DNA of 58,838 bases from an uncultured Alphaproteobacteria bacterium (GTDB lineage Bacteria; Pseudomonadota; Alphaproteobacteria; Micavibrionales; Micavibrionaceae), in contig CAMLJM010000018.1 of the NCBI GenBank assembly GCA_946480475.1, positions 1-58,838 on the forward strand, written 5' to 3'. This document shows, in pieces, positions 26,654 to 35,486 of this stretch. Made by a program: the position numbers and the translations under genes. The notes under the pieces were generated by a model. It was not told the origin of the DNA. It saw only the letters and a program-made list of their open reading frames with translations, and ran no database searches. Numbering within the stretch: position 1 is the first letter of the stretch; each line of letters starts with the position of its first letter.

Positions 26654-27373
26654 ATGAAAAAATTCTATAAACTTGTATCCGTGAGCCATCGCGATGGGGG
26701 CTGGGTTATCGAGCTGGATGGCAAACCCGTTCGTACCCCAGGCGGTTTATTACTGAAAGCGCCTGTACAGGGGATGGCAGATTTAATCGCGCAGGAATGG
26801 AATGCGCAGGATACCGATATATTGCCGGACACAATGCCCTTAACACAGTTGCTGGTTACGGCGCTTGATCGTGTCGAACCAGAACGGGATACGATTCAGA
26901 CGGCGGCCCTGGCCTACTTTGACACGGACCTGCTTTGCTATCGCGCCAGCGATCCGGTTGAACTGGTGAAAAAAGAGTCCGCAGCACGCGATCCTTGGCT
27001 GGGTTGGTTTGCACAGCATTTTGGCAGCAAGCTTGAGACAACAACGGGTTTAATAGCGCTGCACCATGATCAGCGTGCGCATAATCAGGTCGAAAATGCA
27101 GTGCGCACGCTTGATTTATGGGCGTTCACGGTGCTGCAGATGGTAACGTCTGTCACGGGATCTTTAATTCTGGCGTTGGCGTTTGTGGTGGGACCCGCCC
27201 GGGAGGAAGATTTGATGCGCGCTTTATATGTAGAGGAAGATCATAAAGCCAATATCTACAATGAAGATTTCTATGGCAGGGCGCCACATCAGGAGAAAGC
27301 CATGAGTGCTGTGGCGCGTGACTTAAAAGCGGGCAGAATATTCCTGGAAACATTGGGCCTGAAAAAGATTTAA
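26654..27373 (+). CDS. ATP12 family chaperone for F1 ATP synthase
   Basis: The 239-residue protein is an ATP12 homologue, which in mitochondria binds the F1 alpha subunit during assembly; alphaproteobacterial members are thought to act alike. Matching features are GKPVRTPGG, ALIAQEWNAQ-like (LIAQEWNAQ), DTDLLCYRA, and DLWAFTVLQ. Length is typical. It ends convergent with the minus-strand membrane gene; the two stop codons share bases 27371-27372. Confidence 0.93.
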   Translation: MKKFYKLVSVSHRDGGWVIELDGKPVRTPGGLLLKAPVQGMADLIAQEWNAQDTDILPDTMPLTQLLVTALDRVEPERDTIQTAALAYFDTDLLCYRASDPVELVKKESAARDPWLGWFAQHFGSKLETTTGLIALHHDQRAHNQVENAVRTLDLWAFTVLQMVTSVTGSLILALAFVVGPAREEDLMRALYVEEDHKANIYNEDFYGRAPHQEKAMSAVARDLKAGRIFLETLGLKKI

Positions 27374-27891
27374 AGCCAGGCCTTGGGCTTTGCCAGTCGA
27401 TAGCCTTTTAACGCACGGGAAAACCCCTTGGCAATCCTGTAGGTAATATAAGTGGCGCTGGGTATCAGGCAAATAACACCGGCCGCTATCAGCATGGGCA
27501 TATTCGCCTTGATGTATGTCATCATGACATCGACTGATTCCTGCGGACTATACGATGTGCCATTCATCATATTATTGATCATCTCATCATAGGCGCTGTT
27601 GTCAGCCTTGAGCGATATCAGTATCCCTGCGATCATGGCCAATAGGAATGTCAGCGTCGACCATGCTGTGATGGTGCGGGCAATATAAGTCATGTGGTTG
27701 TGAACAAGGTTATCTTCCTGCTTACCGAACCTGAGCGCAAGGCTCAGAAGCCATGTAAAACTCAACATTAAACCGCCTGTCACGAATACAGGTATGAGTG
27801 GCACAAACAGGCACAACGTTGAAACAATCAGCAGGCCGTAAGTGAAAATGATGGTGTTGCTGGTTTTACCAGCTTCCTGAATGTCATTCAT
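27370..27891 (-). CDS. Hypothetical four-span membrane protein
   Basis: From the ATG at 27891 the product is 173 residues with about four hydrophobic segments (near residues 15-45, 70-95 and 125-150). The layout recalls small DUF4870-like membrane proteins, but I cannot confirm a family. The start overlaps the mutL stop as ATGA, so translation is coupled; a longer frame reaching 27963 lies entirely within mutL and is not needed. Function unknown. Confidence 0.6.
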   Translation of the reverse strand: MNDIQEAGKTSNTIIFTYGLLIVSTLCLFVPLIPVFVTGGLMLSFTWLLSLALRFGKQEDNLVHNHMTYIARTITAWSTLTFLLAMIAGILISLKADNSAYDEMINNMMNGTSYSPQESVDVMMTYIKANMPMLIAAGVICLIPSATYITYRIAKGFSRALKGYRLAKPKAWL

Positions 27892-29681
27892 CCGCGTCGT
27901 CCGAATAATTTTTCGATATCTGAGAGTTGCAGCTTTATCCATGTGGGGCGGCCATGGTTGCATTGGCCGGAAAGGGGAGTTTCCTCCATCTGCCGCAGCA
28001 ATGTATTCATTTCATCGGCATTGAGGCGGCGGCCAGATCGAACGGATCCATGGCACGCCATCGTGGCCAATACATGATTGATGCGTTCGGATAAACCCTG
28101 CACACTGCCATTCTCAACCAGTTCATCACACAGATCACGAATAAGCTGGGGAACAGACACTCTCTGACCAAGAAGTGCAGGCACACTACGGACAGCAATG
28201 GCGCCTTTCCCAAAGGGTTCAATCTCAAGTCCCAGCCGGGCAAGTTCTATAGCGTTATCCAGAATGCGTTGCGCATCGCTGTCATCCAGATCGATAATCT
28301 CGGGGGTAAGAAGCCCCTGACGTACAATCCCGGTATCGGCCAGTTGCGCCTTGAAACGCTCATAAACCAGGCGTTCATGGGCCGCGTGCTGGTCAACGAT
28401 TACAAGGCCGTCATCAGCCTGTGCAATAATATAGTTCTCATGTATCTGTGCGCGTGCAGCCCCCAGCGGATGGGAAACAACATGGATTTCCTGCGGTGTT
28501 TCCTCGGCACGGGCGGAAGGCGCCATGGCAATAAGCGGTTCATAAGCCTGCAGCACTTTCTCTGCGAGTCCGCTGGGCGCATAGTAATTGTAAGAAGGCG
28601 TGTATGACGGGCGTGATGCTGCTATCTGGTTATTCTGCAGGGTATGCAAGGCCCCCAGTGACACGGTACTCGCAGTAGACTGCCCATTTTCATGCAGCGC
28701 ATGTTTCAAAGCGCCGACAATCAATCCCCTGATGAGGGCAGCATCACGGAAACGAACTTCTGCTTTTGCAGGATGTACGTTCATGTCTACTTCTGTGGAC
28801 GGCAGGTCGACAAATAAAGCCAGAACCGGATGACGATCACGGGCCAGAACGTCGGCATAAGCGCCGCGCACCGCCCCATGCAGCAATTTATCCTTTACGG
28901 GACGGCCATTCACGAAAAGATACTGATGAGTGGATGTGCCGCGGCTATAAGTCGGCAGCGCTGCCAGGCCGGTAAGGCTTACGCCCTCGCGCTCCGCATG
29001 GATCGTCATCGTATTCTCGGCGAAATCGCGGCCCAGAACAGCGGATAAACGCTCGCGGCGCGCTTCATGGCGGTCCATCTGTAATGCAGCAGGATAGGAG
29101 AAAACAGCCTGTCCATCATGCTCAAATTTAAAGGCGACATGCGGGAACGCCATAGCCAGTCTTTGCAGCGTATCTTTGACAGCATCATACTCGCTGCGAT
29201 CCGTTTTCAGGAATTTCAGGCGGGCCGGTGTAGCGTAAAAAAGATCCCGTACTTCAATCCAGGTCCCTTGTGTATGGGCGGCAGGTTCGGGATCTCCTTT
29301 GCGGCCACCTTCGACGCGTATTTCCCAGCCTTCATGATCCGCCATGCGTGTGCGGATCGTCATGCGGCTGACAGCGGCGATAGAGGGCAGGGCTTCGCCG
29401 CGAAAACCGAGATGCTTGATATTCAAAAGATCGTCATCAGGCAATTTGGATGTCGCATGACGATCAAGCGCCGCAATCAATTCCTCGCGCGTCATGCCGC
29501 AGCCATCATCAACGATACGGATCAGGCTTTTCCCCCCTTCGCGTATATCGACGCTTACACGTGTGCTGCCCGCATCAATGGCGTTTTCCACCAGCTCACG
29601 GACAGCAGCGGCAGGCCGCTCGATGACTTCACCGGCGGCGATCTGGTTCACCAGTATGTCTGGCAAGTGACGAATGCGCAT
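27888..29681 (-). CDS. mutL: DNA mismatch repair protein MutL
   Basis: The 597-residue protein is MutL. The N-terminal GHKL ATPase shows ENAIDAGS (32-39), DDGCGM (58-63) and GFRGEAL (92-98), then the transducer domain up to about 330. After a variable linker, the C-terminal domain carries the endonuclease motif DQHA-x2-E-x4-E with Asp430, Glu436 and Glu441, plus ACHGSVR and CNHGRPT. It should therefore nick DNA itself, as in bacteria without MutH. The start is the ATG before RIRHLPDILVNQIAAGEVI. Confidence 0.97.
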   Translation of the reverse strand: MRIRHLPDILVNQIAAGEVIERPAAAVRELVENAIDAGSTRVSVDIREGGKSLIRIVDDGCGMTREELIAALDRHATSKLPDDDLLNIKHLGFRGEALPSIAAVSRMTIRTRMADHEGWEIRVEGGRKGDPEPAAHTQGTWIEVRDLFYATPARLKFLKTDRSEYDAVKDTLQRLAMAFPHVAFKFEHDGQAVFSYPAALQMDRHEARRERLSAVLGRDFAENTMTIHAEREGVSLTGLAALPTYSRGTSTHQYLFVNGRPVKDKLLHGAVRGAYADVLARDRHPVLALFVDLPSTEVDMNVHPAKAEVRFRDAALIRGLIVGALKHALHENGQSTASTVSLGALHTLQNNQIAASRPSYTPSYNYYAPSGLAEKVLQAYEPLIAMAPSARAEETPQEIHVVSHPLGAARAQIHENYIIAQADDGLVIVDQHAAHERLVYERFKAQLADTGIVRQGLLTPEIIDLDDSDAQRILDNAIELARLGLEIEPFGKGAIAVRSVPALLGQRVSVPQLIRDLCDELVENGSVQGLSERINHVLATMACHGSVRSGRRLNADEMNTLLRQMEETPLSGQCNHGRPTWIKLQLSDIEKLFGRRG

Positions 29682-29733
29682 GGAAAGAACCTAGTGGTTC
29701 AGGGGCGCTTTGTCAGCTTTTGATCGGTAAAAG

Positions 29734-29750
29734 TCCCGGAAAACCGGGGA
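29734..29750. repeat. REP-like palindrome downstream of the pentapeptide gene
   Basis: TCCCGG and CCGGGGA form a stem around AAAA in the gap between mutL and the pentapeptide-repeat gene. Read on the minus strand it is followed by CTTTT, so it may also end transcription of the pentapeptide gene. It shares the core of the palindromes at 2173-2205 and 15750-15769. Confidence 0.5.
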
Positions 29751-29768
29751 TAATGAGCCTAAGATCAG

Positions 29769-31085
29769 TTATTTTCTATAACGCGCATCCATGATGGCGC
29801 CCGTCGTCAGGGCGCCGCTTAAATCGGCGCCGTCCAGAATGGCGCCTGTCAGGTCCGCACGCCGCAGGTCGCAGTCAATTAAAACCGCGTAGGAGAGATC
29901 AACACCCATCAGGATGGCATCCGTCAGGTTGGTGCCGCGGAGAACCGCATAGCGCAGATTGCTGCCGCTCAGGTTTGTTCTCTGTAACCATTTGGTGCCA
30001 TCTTCATTCGTGAAGTGAAGAGGTGAAAGATTGGCTTCGGAAAGATCGGAACGGGCCAGCATGGCGTTTTTAAGTGTTGTACCACGCAGATCGGCACGGC
30101 GCAGAACCGTGTCGCGCAGATCAGCGCGATCAAGCAAGGCGCTCTGCATTTCGATACTTTCAAGATTCTGACGCAGGAAATTCGCGCCTATGGCTTTAAC
30201 GGCTGTCAGAGAGTAATTGCGCAGTTGCGGTACGGTGCGTAAATCAAACCCGCTAAGATCAAGACGTCTGCCTGTATTACCGGCAGTGGCTACCCATGAT
30301 GTGTGTTCTTCCAGAAGCTCAGCCAAGGATTTGCCCAGCTCTTCAATCTTTGTTCCCATACCCTCGTCGGTAATGGCCTCGCGCAGATTAGCGCCGCCTG
30401 TTTCCGCCTGTTGCAGGACAGTACCGCTCATGATGGAAGAGCGCAGATTGGTATTGCTGAGATCAGAGCCTGTAAAATCAGCATTTGTGAGGTTTGCGCC
30501 TTCAAGATTAGCGCCACTGAAGTCAGCGTCCTTGACAATGACACCTGACAGGTCAGCATCAGAAAAATCAGCAGCGGATGCGCGTGCACCGGAAAGGTTG
30601 GTTTCGGAAAGTTTAGCGCCCGTAAAAATCGTCTTATGTGTTTTATCATGCGGAACGCCCGGGCGTTCCATATCGACCATCTGGCCTTTATCATCACGTT
30701 CCATCAGGCGGCCTTCACGCATATCTGCGCTTTTAAGGTCGGCCCCGGTCAGATTGGCGCCCGCGACATACGCGCCGCGGAAATCGGCACGTGAAAAATC
30801 AGCATGCTCAAGATTGGCATTGCGCAGGTCACAGGCAAAGAAGGAAACACCCTTAAAGATGCCCTGCGCCAGATTGGCGCTATTAAATAATGAACCTGTG
30901 AAGTCGCCCTGCGAAAGATTACAGCCCCGGAAATCGAGGTGACTTAAATCCTTGAATTTCAGAATAGCCCGCGCGCCGCCGCGAATACCTTTCAGAAAGG
31001 TGGCGTGTTTCTTGATGATATCATCCAGTTCGCGCTGTGTGACCTTTTCAAGGCCACTGGGGGCTTCAGGTGCCGATAACGACAT
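29769..31085 (-). CDS. Pentapeptide-repeat protein
   Basis: The 438-residue protein has a short N-terminal helical region (residues 1-45), a first block of A(D/N)LXX-type repeats (about 46-230; for example ANLEGANLTNADFTGSDLSNTN), a non-repeat linker (about 231-290) and a second block (about 290-432). Such repeats form a right-handed square helix. There is no signal peptide or membrane segment, so it is probably cytoplasmic. Some relatives mimic DNA and protect gyrase, but nothing here points to that. Role unknown. Confidence 0.9.
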   Translation of the reverse strand: MSLSAPEAPSGLEKVTQRELDDIIKKHATFLKGIRGGARAILKFKDLSHLDFRGCNLSQGDFTGSLFNSANLAQGIFKGVSFFACDLRNANLEHADFSRADFRGAYVAGANLTGADLKSADMREGRLMERDDKGQMVDMERPGVPHDKTHKTIFTGAKLSETNLSGARASAADFSDADLSGVIVKDADFSGANLEGANLTNADFTGSDLSNTNLRSSIMSGTVLQQAETGGANLREAITDEGMGTKIEELGKSLAELLEEHTSWVATAGNTGRRLDLSGFDLRTVPQLRNYSLTAVKAIGANFLRQNLESIEMQSALLDRADLRDTVLRRADLRGTTLKNAMLARSDLSEANLSPLHFTNEDGTKWLQRTNLSGSNLRYAVLRGTNLTDAILMGVDLSYAVLIDCDLRRADLTGAILDGADLSGALTTGAIMDARYRK

Positions 31086-31302
31086 AGTGTTCCAGACTCA
31101 TAACTCTTCTTTTTTAAGGGCCAGCCCTTCTGGCGGGAAACAACATCCTGTTTTTCCCAAATTTTAGAATAGCTTGGCTTATCTAAAATTTTATGAATTT
31201 TGCCAGTTGCCCGATTTTAAGTACATGGGGAAAGCGCAGTTTCCCCCAGCCGAACGCTTATATTTTACAGAACTTGATATTTAAGCCATTCAAATTAAAT
31301 AA
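31086..31302. promoter_or_regulatory. Structured gap upstream of the pentapeptide gene
   Basis: This 217-base A/T-rich stretch between the M16 pair and the pentapeptide gene holds a perfect 10-bp inverted repeat AAATTTTAGA / TCTAAAATTT (31159-31168 and 31182-31191, 13-base spacer) and a perfect 7-bp hairpin GGGGAAA / TTTCCCC (31227-31233 and 31240-31246). One may end the M16 transcript, the other may be an operator for the downstream gene. No coding sequence is seen. Confidence 0.5.
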
Positions 31303-32703
31303 TTATTCGACATTTGGCACATTTGTCAGGGTATCTGTCGGGGTTACCCCCTCCGGCTTCCCGACAATGATGGTCAGCATTCTTTCAGGCTGCAAAAGCC
31401 TTTTAGAGACCCTCTCCACATCGGCGATGGTGACAGCCTTAATCAGGGCGGGGAAGCGGTCAAAATAATCTATCGGGTAATCGACTTCCTGCAGCCAGCG
31501 CACATTGGCGGCAATCGCGCTTGTCGAACTGAGTGAAAGAGGACGGGACCCTATAATATAGGACTGGGCATCTGCCAGCTCTTGCGCAGTGACAGGCGCA
31601 TCACGCATGCGTTCAATTTCCTGCCTGATAATTTTCAGCGCCTCGCCTGCGTTCTTATTCTCGGTTGAAAGACCGATGCCCAAGCCATTGGTATGGTCCA
31701 TATCGAAGAGCGACGTATCAATGCCATAGGTCAGGCCGCGCTTTTCACGTACCTCCTCGGTCAGGCGCGATCCAAATCCGGAACCGCCCAGAATAAAATT
31801 CATCAGCACCGCCGGATAATAATCCGGGTCACGGTAATCAACCCCAGGGAGTAACTGATTGATGAAACTCTGGGGGATGTCTTGTTCGTACAGATAGGTC
31901 TTGCCAGCGTTCTGAACTGTAATATCCAGCAATGTGGTTGTTTTGGCTGTCGCAGGAAGATTGCCGAACATCTGGTCCAGAACAGTTTCCAGTTCCTCTG
32001 GTGTAATATCACCCGCAACACCGACGTAAAGACGATCACGCGTAAGGTTATCCTTTACGAAATTACGCAAATCATCCGGTGTAATAGAGGAAAGCCCGCT
32101 CAGCGTGCCTCCGCTATTCAGGGCGTAAGGATGACCTGAATAGGCAAGATCATTCTGGAATCGTGCGGCAATCCAGTCTGGTTCTGTCATCGAAGATTTG
32201 ATCCGGGCAATGTTGGCGGCCTTCATGCGGTCCACGGCTTCCTGATCAAAACGCGGCTTGGTAATGGCCAGCGTCATCAGATGGAACGCTTTATCCTTAT
32301 GACGCGTCAGTGTCTTTAATGATCCTGAGAAATCATCGCGCCCCACATTAAATGAAAGGCTGATGGAATAGTCACTCAGCATTTTCTGGAAGGCCTGGCT
32401 GTCAATCTCGCCAGCCCCTTCATCCATGGTATTGGATGCCAGACGGGCAAGCCCCTGCTTTTGCGGGTTATCGCGGGCCGATCCCGCCTCGCGGAAAGAA
32501 AATTCAATCGCAATAATGGGTAATGTATGGTCTTCCACCAGCCATGCTGTCACACCGCCAGGACTTTTCACCTCCTGGATATCCAGCATGCGTTCTATTG
32601 TTGCTTCTGCTTTAACGGGAGGGTTTTCTGGTGGTGCCTTTTGCGCATAGCCAGATGCGGAGAAAGCAACAGTCATCATCAAACTTAAAAGGATGGTTCT
32701 CAT
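31303..32703 (-). CDS. M16 family peptidase-like protein, no zinc motif
   Basis: The 466-residue precursor has a signal peptide (about residues 1-20). It has the M16 fold pattern but where the HxxEH zinc motif should stand it reads GLARLASNTMDEG, so it cannot bind zinc. The C-terminal half contains the FGSRLTEEVREKRGLTYG motif typical of the substrate-binding partner in bacterial two-chain M16 enzymes. Its start overlaps the stop of the active subunit gene (ATGA), so the two chains should be made together in the periplasm. Confidence 0.88.
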   Translation of the reverse strand: MRTILLSLMMTVAFSASGYAQKAPPENPPVKAEATIERMLDIQEVKSPGGVTAWLVEDHTLPIIAIEFSFREAGSARDNPQKQGLARLASNTMDEGAGEIDSQAFQKMLSDYSISLSFNVGRDDFSGSLKTLTRHKDKAFHLMTLAITKPRFDQEAVDRMKAANIARIKSSMTEPDWIAARFQNDLAYSGHPYALNSGGTLSGLSSITPDDLRNFVKDNLTRDRLYVGVAGDITPEELETVLDQMFGNLPATAKTTTLLDITVQNAGKTYLYEQDIPQSFINQLLPGVDYRDPDYYPAVLMNFILGGSGFGSRLTEEVREKRGLTYGIDTSLFDMDHTNGLGIGLSTENKNAGEALKIIRQEIERMRDAPVTAQELADAQSYIIGSRPLSLSSTSAIAANVRWLQEVDYPIDYFDRFPALIKAVTIADVERVSKRLLQPERMLTIIVGKPEGVTPTDTLTNVPNVE

Positions 32704-34097
32704 TTCTTTTCTCCGTCTTCAGGTTTGTCTACCGGAGGAGAGGCGACAGGGGGCAGGAGATACCCTGAAATATAAGGGCGACGACCAATGTGATCAGGAT
32801 CAAGGTATTTTGCAGTGACAGCCTTGATCTGTTCCTTATTCACGTCTTTCAAATGCTGAGGCCAATATTCAACATCATCAAGTGTAAGGCCGCTGGCAAG
32901 TGATTGTCCTACGACCATGGCAGGACCCGCTAGAGAATCACGGGCAAACGCAGCGCTGTCCTGCATGCGCTGGCGCGCTTCGTTCAGTTCCTGATCGGTG
33001 ACGCCATCTTTAATGACCTTACGCAGTTCGGTTTCAAGCGCTTTCTCAACCACATCCAGTGAAACGCCCTCGGCTGGTATGGCAGAGAGCCAGCCGACAC
33101 TATCCGATATTGCCAGACCGTCGTAACTGAAACCAACGCTGGTGGCGATTTTCTGTTCAACGACAAGTGACTTATAAAGCCGCGTGGCGGCGCCGCCATC
33201 GAGAATATCTTGCAGTACGCTCAAGGCATAACCATCTTCACGGTTCTGCAGCAGGGAAGGCAGACGATAAAGGCGCATAAATACAGGTTGTTGTATTTGC
33301 GGGTGATGCAATGTCAATTCTGGTGTCGCTATCATGGGCGGCACGGACGTCCAGGTGCGGTCTGGTTTTGCAATCGGTTTCAAAGGACCATAGTATTTTT
33401 CAGCCAGCGGTTTTAGCTGTGCCGCCGTAATATCACCTGACACCACTAAAATGGCGTTATTAGGCCCGTAATGTTCTTTATAAAACTTCTGTATTTGCGG
33501 CCATGTCAAAGCGGCGACTTCGTGCTGCCAGCCGATAACGGGATTACCATAGGGGTGGTTAACGAAAAGCAGGGCTTTCATTTGCTCCGAAAAGAAACCA
33601 CGCGGGTCGTTTTCGGTACGCTGGCGGCGTTCCTCCAAAACAACTTTCTGCTCCGACGTAAAATCACCCGCTGGCGGGTTCGTATTCATCATCCGGTCAG
33701 ATTCCATTTTCATCACGGTTTCCAGATGATCAACGGCGATGCTGGCATAGAATGCTGTGTAATCCTGCGCGGTAAAGGCATTGTCATTGCCACCCAGTGC
33801 GCGCACTCTCTTGGAGTATTCGCCTGCGCGCAGAGTCGGGGTGCCTTTAAACAGCAGGTGCTCAAGATAGTGTGCCATCCCTGTCAGGCCACGGGGTTCA
33901 TCGACGGCACCGACGCGGTACCAGATCATATGCGTGACGACGGGTGCGCGATGGTTGGGAATAACGACGACCTGCATGCCATTGGCAAGGGTAAAGGTTT
34001 CAGCGTTGTAGACTTTATCCTGTGGCTTATCCTGCGCCTGCGCGCCGGAAGTTACGAATAACGTCACCAGAACAAGAAAGATGCGGATTTTTTTCAT
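32700..34097 (-). CDS. Periplasmic M16 zinc metallopeptidase
   Basis: From the ATG at 34097 the precursor is 465 residues with a signal peptide ending GAQAQ (residues 1-22). The inverted zinc motif HYLEH is at 76-80 and the distal glutamate in MESDRM near 132. It is the catalytic chain of a two-subunit M16 protease like processing peptidases. An open frame reaches 34148, but the signal peptide begins at 34097. It lies upstream of, and overlaps, its non-catalytic partner. Confidence 0.92.
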   Translation of the reverse strand: MKKIRIFLVLVTLFVTSGAQAQDKPQDKVYNAETFTLANGMQVVVIPNHRAPVVTHMIWYRVGAVDEPRGLTGMAHYLEHLLFKGTPTLRAGEYSKRVRALGGNDNAFTAQDYTAFYASIAVDHLETVMKMESDRMMNTNPPAGDFTSEQKVVLEERRQRTENDPRGFFSEQMKALLFVNHPYGNPVIGWQHEVAALTWPQIQKFYKEHYGPNNAILVVSGDITAAQLKPLAEKYYGPLKPIAKPDRTWTSVPPMIATPELTLHHPQIQQPVFMRLYRLPSLLQNREDGYALSVLQDILDGGAATRLYKSLVVEQKIATSVGFSYDGLAISDSVGWLSAIPAEGVSLDVVEKALETELRKVIKDGVTDQELNEARQRMQDSAAFARDSLAGPAMVVGQSLASGLTLDDVEYWPQHLKDVNKEQIKAVTAKYLDPDHIGRRPYISGYLLPPVASPPVDKPEDGEKK

Positions 34098-34168
34098 GCT
34101 GCAAATATACAGCAAAAAGGGTGGCGCGAATATGGCGCACATAGGCATCTGTTTTACAGATTGCCGTG

Positions 34169-34714
34169 CTAGGGGATTCGGGGTGTTATTGTGATGCCCG
34201 CTTTACGCAGGGTCTTCTCGTAAAGGGAGGCAACGTTATTACGGAAGTGGAAATAACGATTACTGCTACCCTGTGCCTGCAATGAAAATTCGAGAGAGAG
34301 GCGGTCCTGAACTTCATCCAGCGTAACGGGTTTGGTGGAAAGCTCTTGCGAGAGATTATAAAAGCGGCGTGAATCGCGCTGCTTGATGCTGCGCAAGGCG
34401 TCTCGTATGGCTCCTGTATAAATCTCCTGCGCCTTCAGTAGTTCAGGCGCCCATTTAAGGTGAGCATTCTCGCGCGCATGCTCTATGGCGGCAGATACTT
34501 GCTGCACACGTAAGGCCAGGCTGGGTGTGATTTCAGGCAAAGGGCGGTCAATAACGCGCGGGTGTGCAGGCCGGCCAAGCGCTATAATCGCACGCACCAG
34601 CCAGGGGTCGCGTGTAGGTTCGACAACAGACCGTTCCTCTTGAGCGGGGGTTTGCGTATGTTCTGATTCTGAAGATGCCTGCGCAAAATGGGTTTGCGAA
34701 TGAGTAACCGCCAT
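34169..34714 (-). CDS. Hypothetical protein
   Basis: The 181-residue protein has a polar N-terminus (Ser/Thr/Gln/Glu to about residue 30), then mostly helical sequence with VQQVSAAIEHARENAHLKW and YNLSQELSTKP. No signal peptide, membrane segment or known motif is visible. It lies 71 bases upstream of the M16 pair on the same strand and could share its transcript. Codon use resembles its neighbours. Confidence 0.55.
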   Translation of the reverse strand: MAVTHSQTHFAQASSESEHTQTPAQEERSVVEPTRDPWLVRAIIALGRPAHPRVIDRPLPEITPSLALRVQQVSAAIEHARENAHLKWAPELLKAQEIYTGAIRDALRSIKQRDSRRFYNLSQELSTKPVTLDEVQDRLSLEFSLQAQGSSNRYFHFRNNVASLYEKTLRKAGITITPRIP

Positions 34715-34976
34715 AGCCGTTGTTCCCTCTGAATTACAAAATTTATGGTAATTGCCCTATCTAAGGGTCTTTGGGAACTACGGCTCTATACAGCCTCCGG
34801 GCTGTGGGCCATAGCGCTTTAGCTTTTCTAACGCGGTGCAAGCTGATCCTCAAATGCCGCGGCCCGAATGAAAGGCATGAGTAAATTAACCTACTGTTCT
34901 GGAAAAAGCAATCTATGTTTTTTGCAAAGCAAAAACCGGGCTTTGCAACCCGGTTTTCTTAAGGAATCTCATATAT
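34715..34976. other. Gap of 262 bases with terminator and hairpins
   Basis: Apart from the terminator at 34932-34957, this gap holds several inverted repeats, including AATTAC / GTAATT around 34732-34752 and a G/C-rich stretch near 34785-34815. It should also contain the promoter of the 34169-34714 gene. No protein-coding frame is convincing. A small RNA cannot be excluded, but I recognise none. Confidence 0.4.
34932..34957 (-). terminator. Intrinsic terminator of the ileS-lspA unit
   Basis: AAAACCGGG and CCCGGTTTT are perfect 9-bp complements around an 8-base loop. On the minus strand the second arm runs into TTTTT, 20 bases past the stop of the DUF3035 gene, so it ends the ileS-clpS-lspA-lipoprotein transcript. 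Confidence 0.85.
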
Positions 34977-35486
34977 TTATTCTTCGGCAGGGGCTTCTTC
35001 TTCTGCAGGCTCTTGCTGTGCTTTCAGACGGGCGGCTTCCTCTTTCGGGTCGATCACGCCTTCTTCCTTGCTGCCGGGGCGTTTAAAGCCGAACAGGCGC
35101 TGGGCCACAGGTTTATGGGAATCGTCCTCCACGCTGGACTCACGGTCTATGACGGTACGGATATTCGGGTCTGTATGCAGGGCGCCGGCTTCCTGCAGCA
35201 GCGCGGATTCACCATTGGCAGGGGTAGCCTTGCGGGCGCCTTGGTCATCTCCAAATACGGTTTCGCGGGCCTGTTCATTAACGGCTTGTTCTTGTGGGCG
35301 GGCGGCGCCGGGTCGCGGGGGGCGCAGGGTATAGTCAGGCGGCAATTCCAGTGGCGCGCGCTTCACAACCGCAAATTCATCAGGCGCTGAGCGCGTAAGG
35401 CCGAGCGTTTCCTTGGCATTGCTGCAGGCGGATAAGGAACCTGCGGCGATCAAGGCGGCGAGTAGAAGCTTAGACTTGTGATTCAT
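34977..35486 (-). CDS. DUF3035 family lipoprotein
   Basis: From the ATG at 35486 the product is 169 residues with a lipoprotein signal (lipobox LSAC, cysteine at residue 21). The segment DEFAVVKRAPLELPPDYTLRPPRPG is the DUF3035 signature, found in alphaproteobacterial proteins next to lspA and possibly linked to outer-membrane assembly. The C-terminus is Glu/Ala-rich. It overlaps the end of lspA by 17 bases. A longer open frame reaching 35873 is only the antisense-free shadow of lspA in another frame. Confidence 0.85.
   Translation of the reverse strand: MNHKSKLLLAALIAAGSLSACSNAKETLGLTRSAPDEFAVVKRAPLELPPDYTLRPPRPGAARPQEQAVNEQARETVFGDDQGARKATPANGESALLQEAGALHTDPNIRTVIDRESSVEDDSHKPVAQRLFGFKRPGSKEEGVIDPKEEAARLKAQQEPAEEEAPAEE

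Noticed and set aside
27892..27963. Upstream extension of the four-span membrane protein
   Set aside because: It is entirely within mutL; the ATGA overlap gives a better start at 27891.
34098..34148. Upstream extension of the active M16 chain
   Set aside because: The signal peptide begins at 34097, and the extension has no ribosome-binding site.
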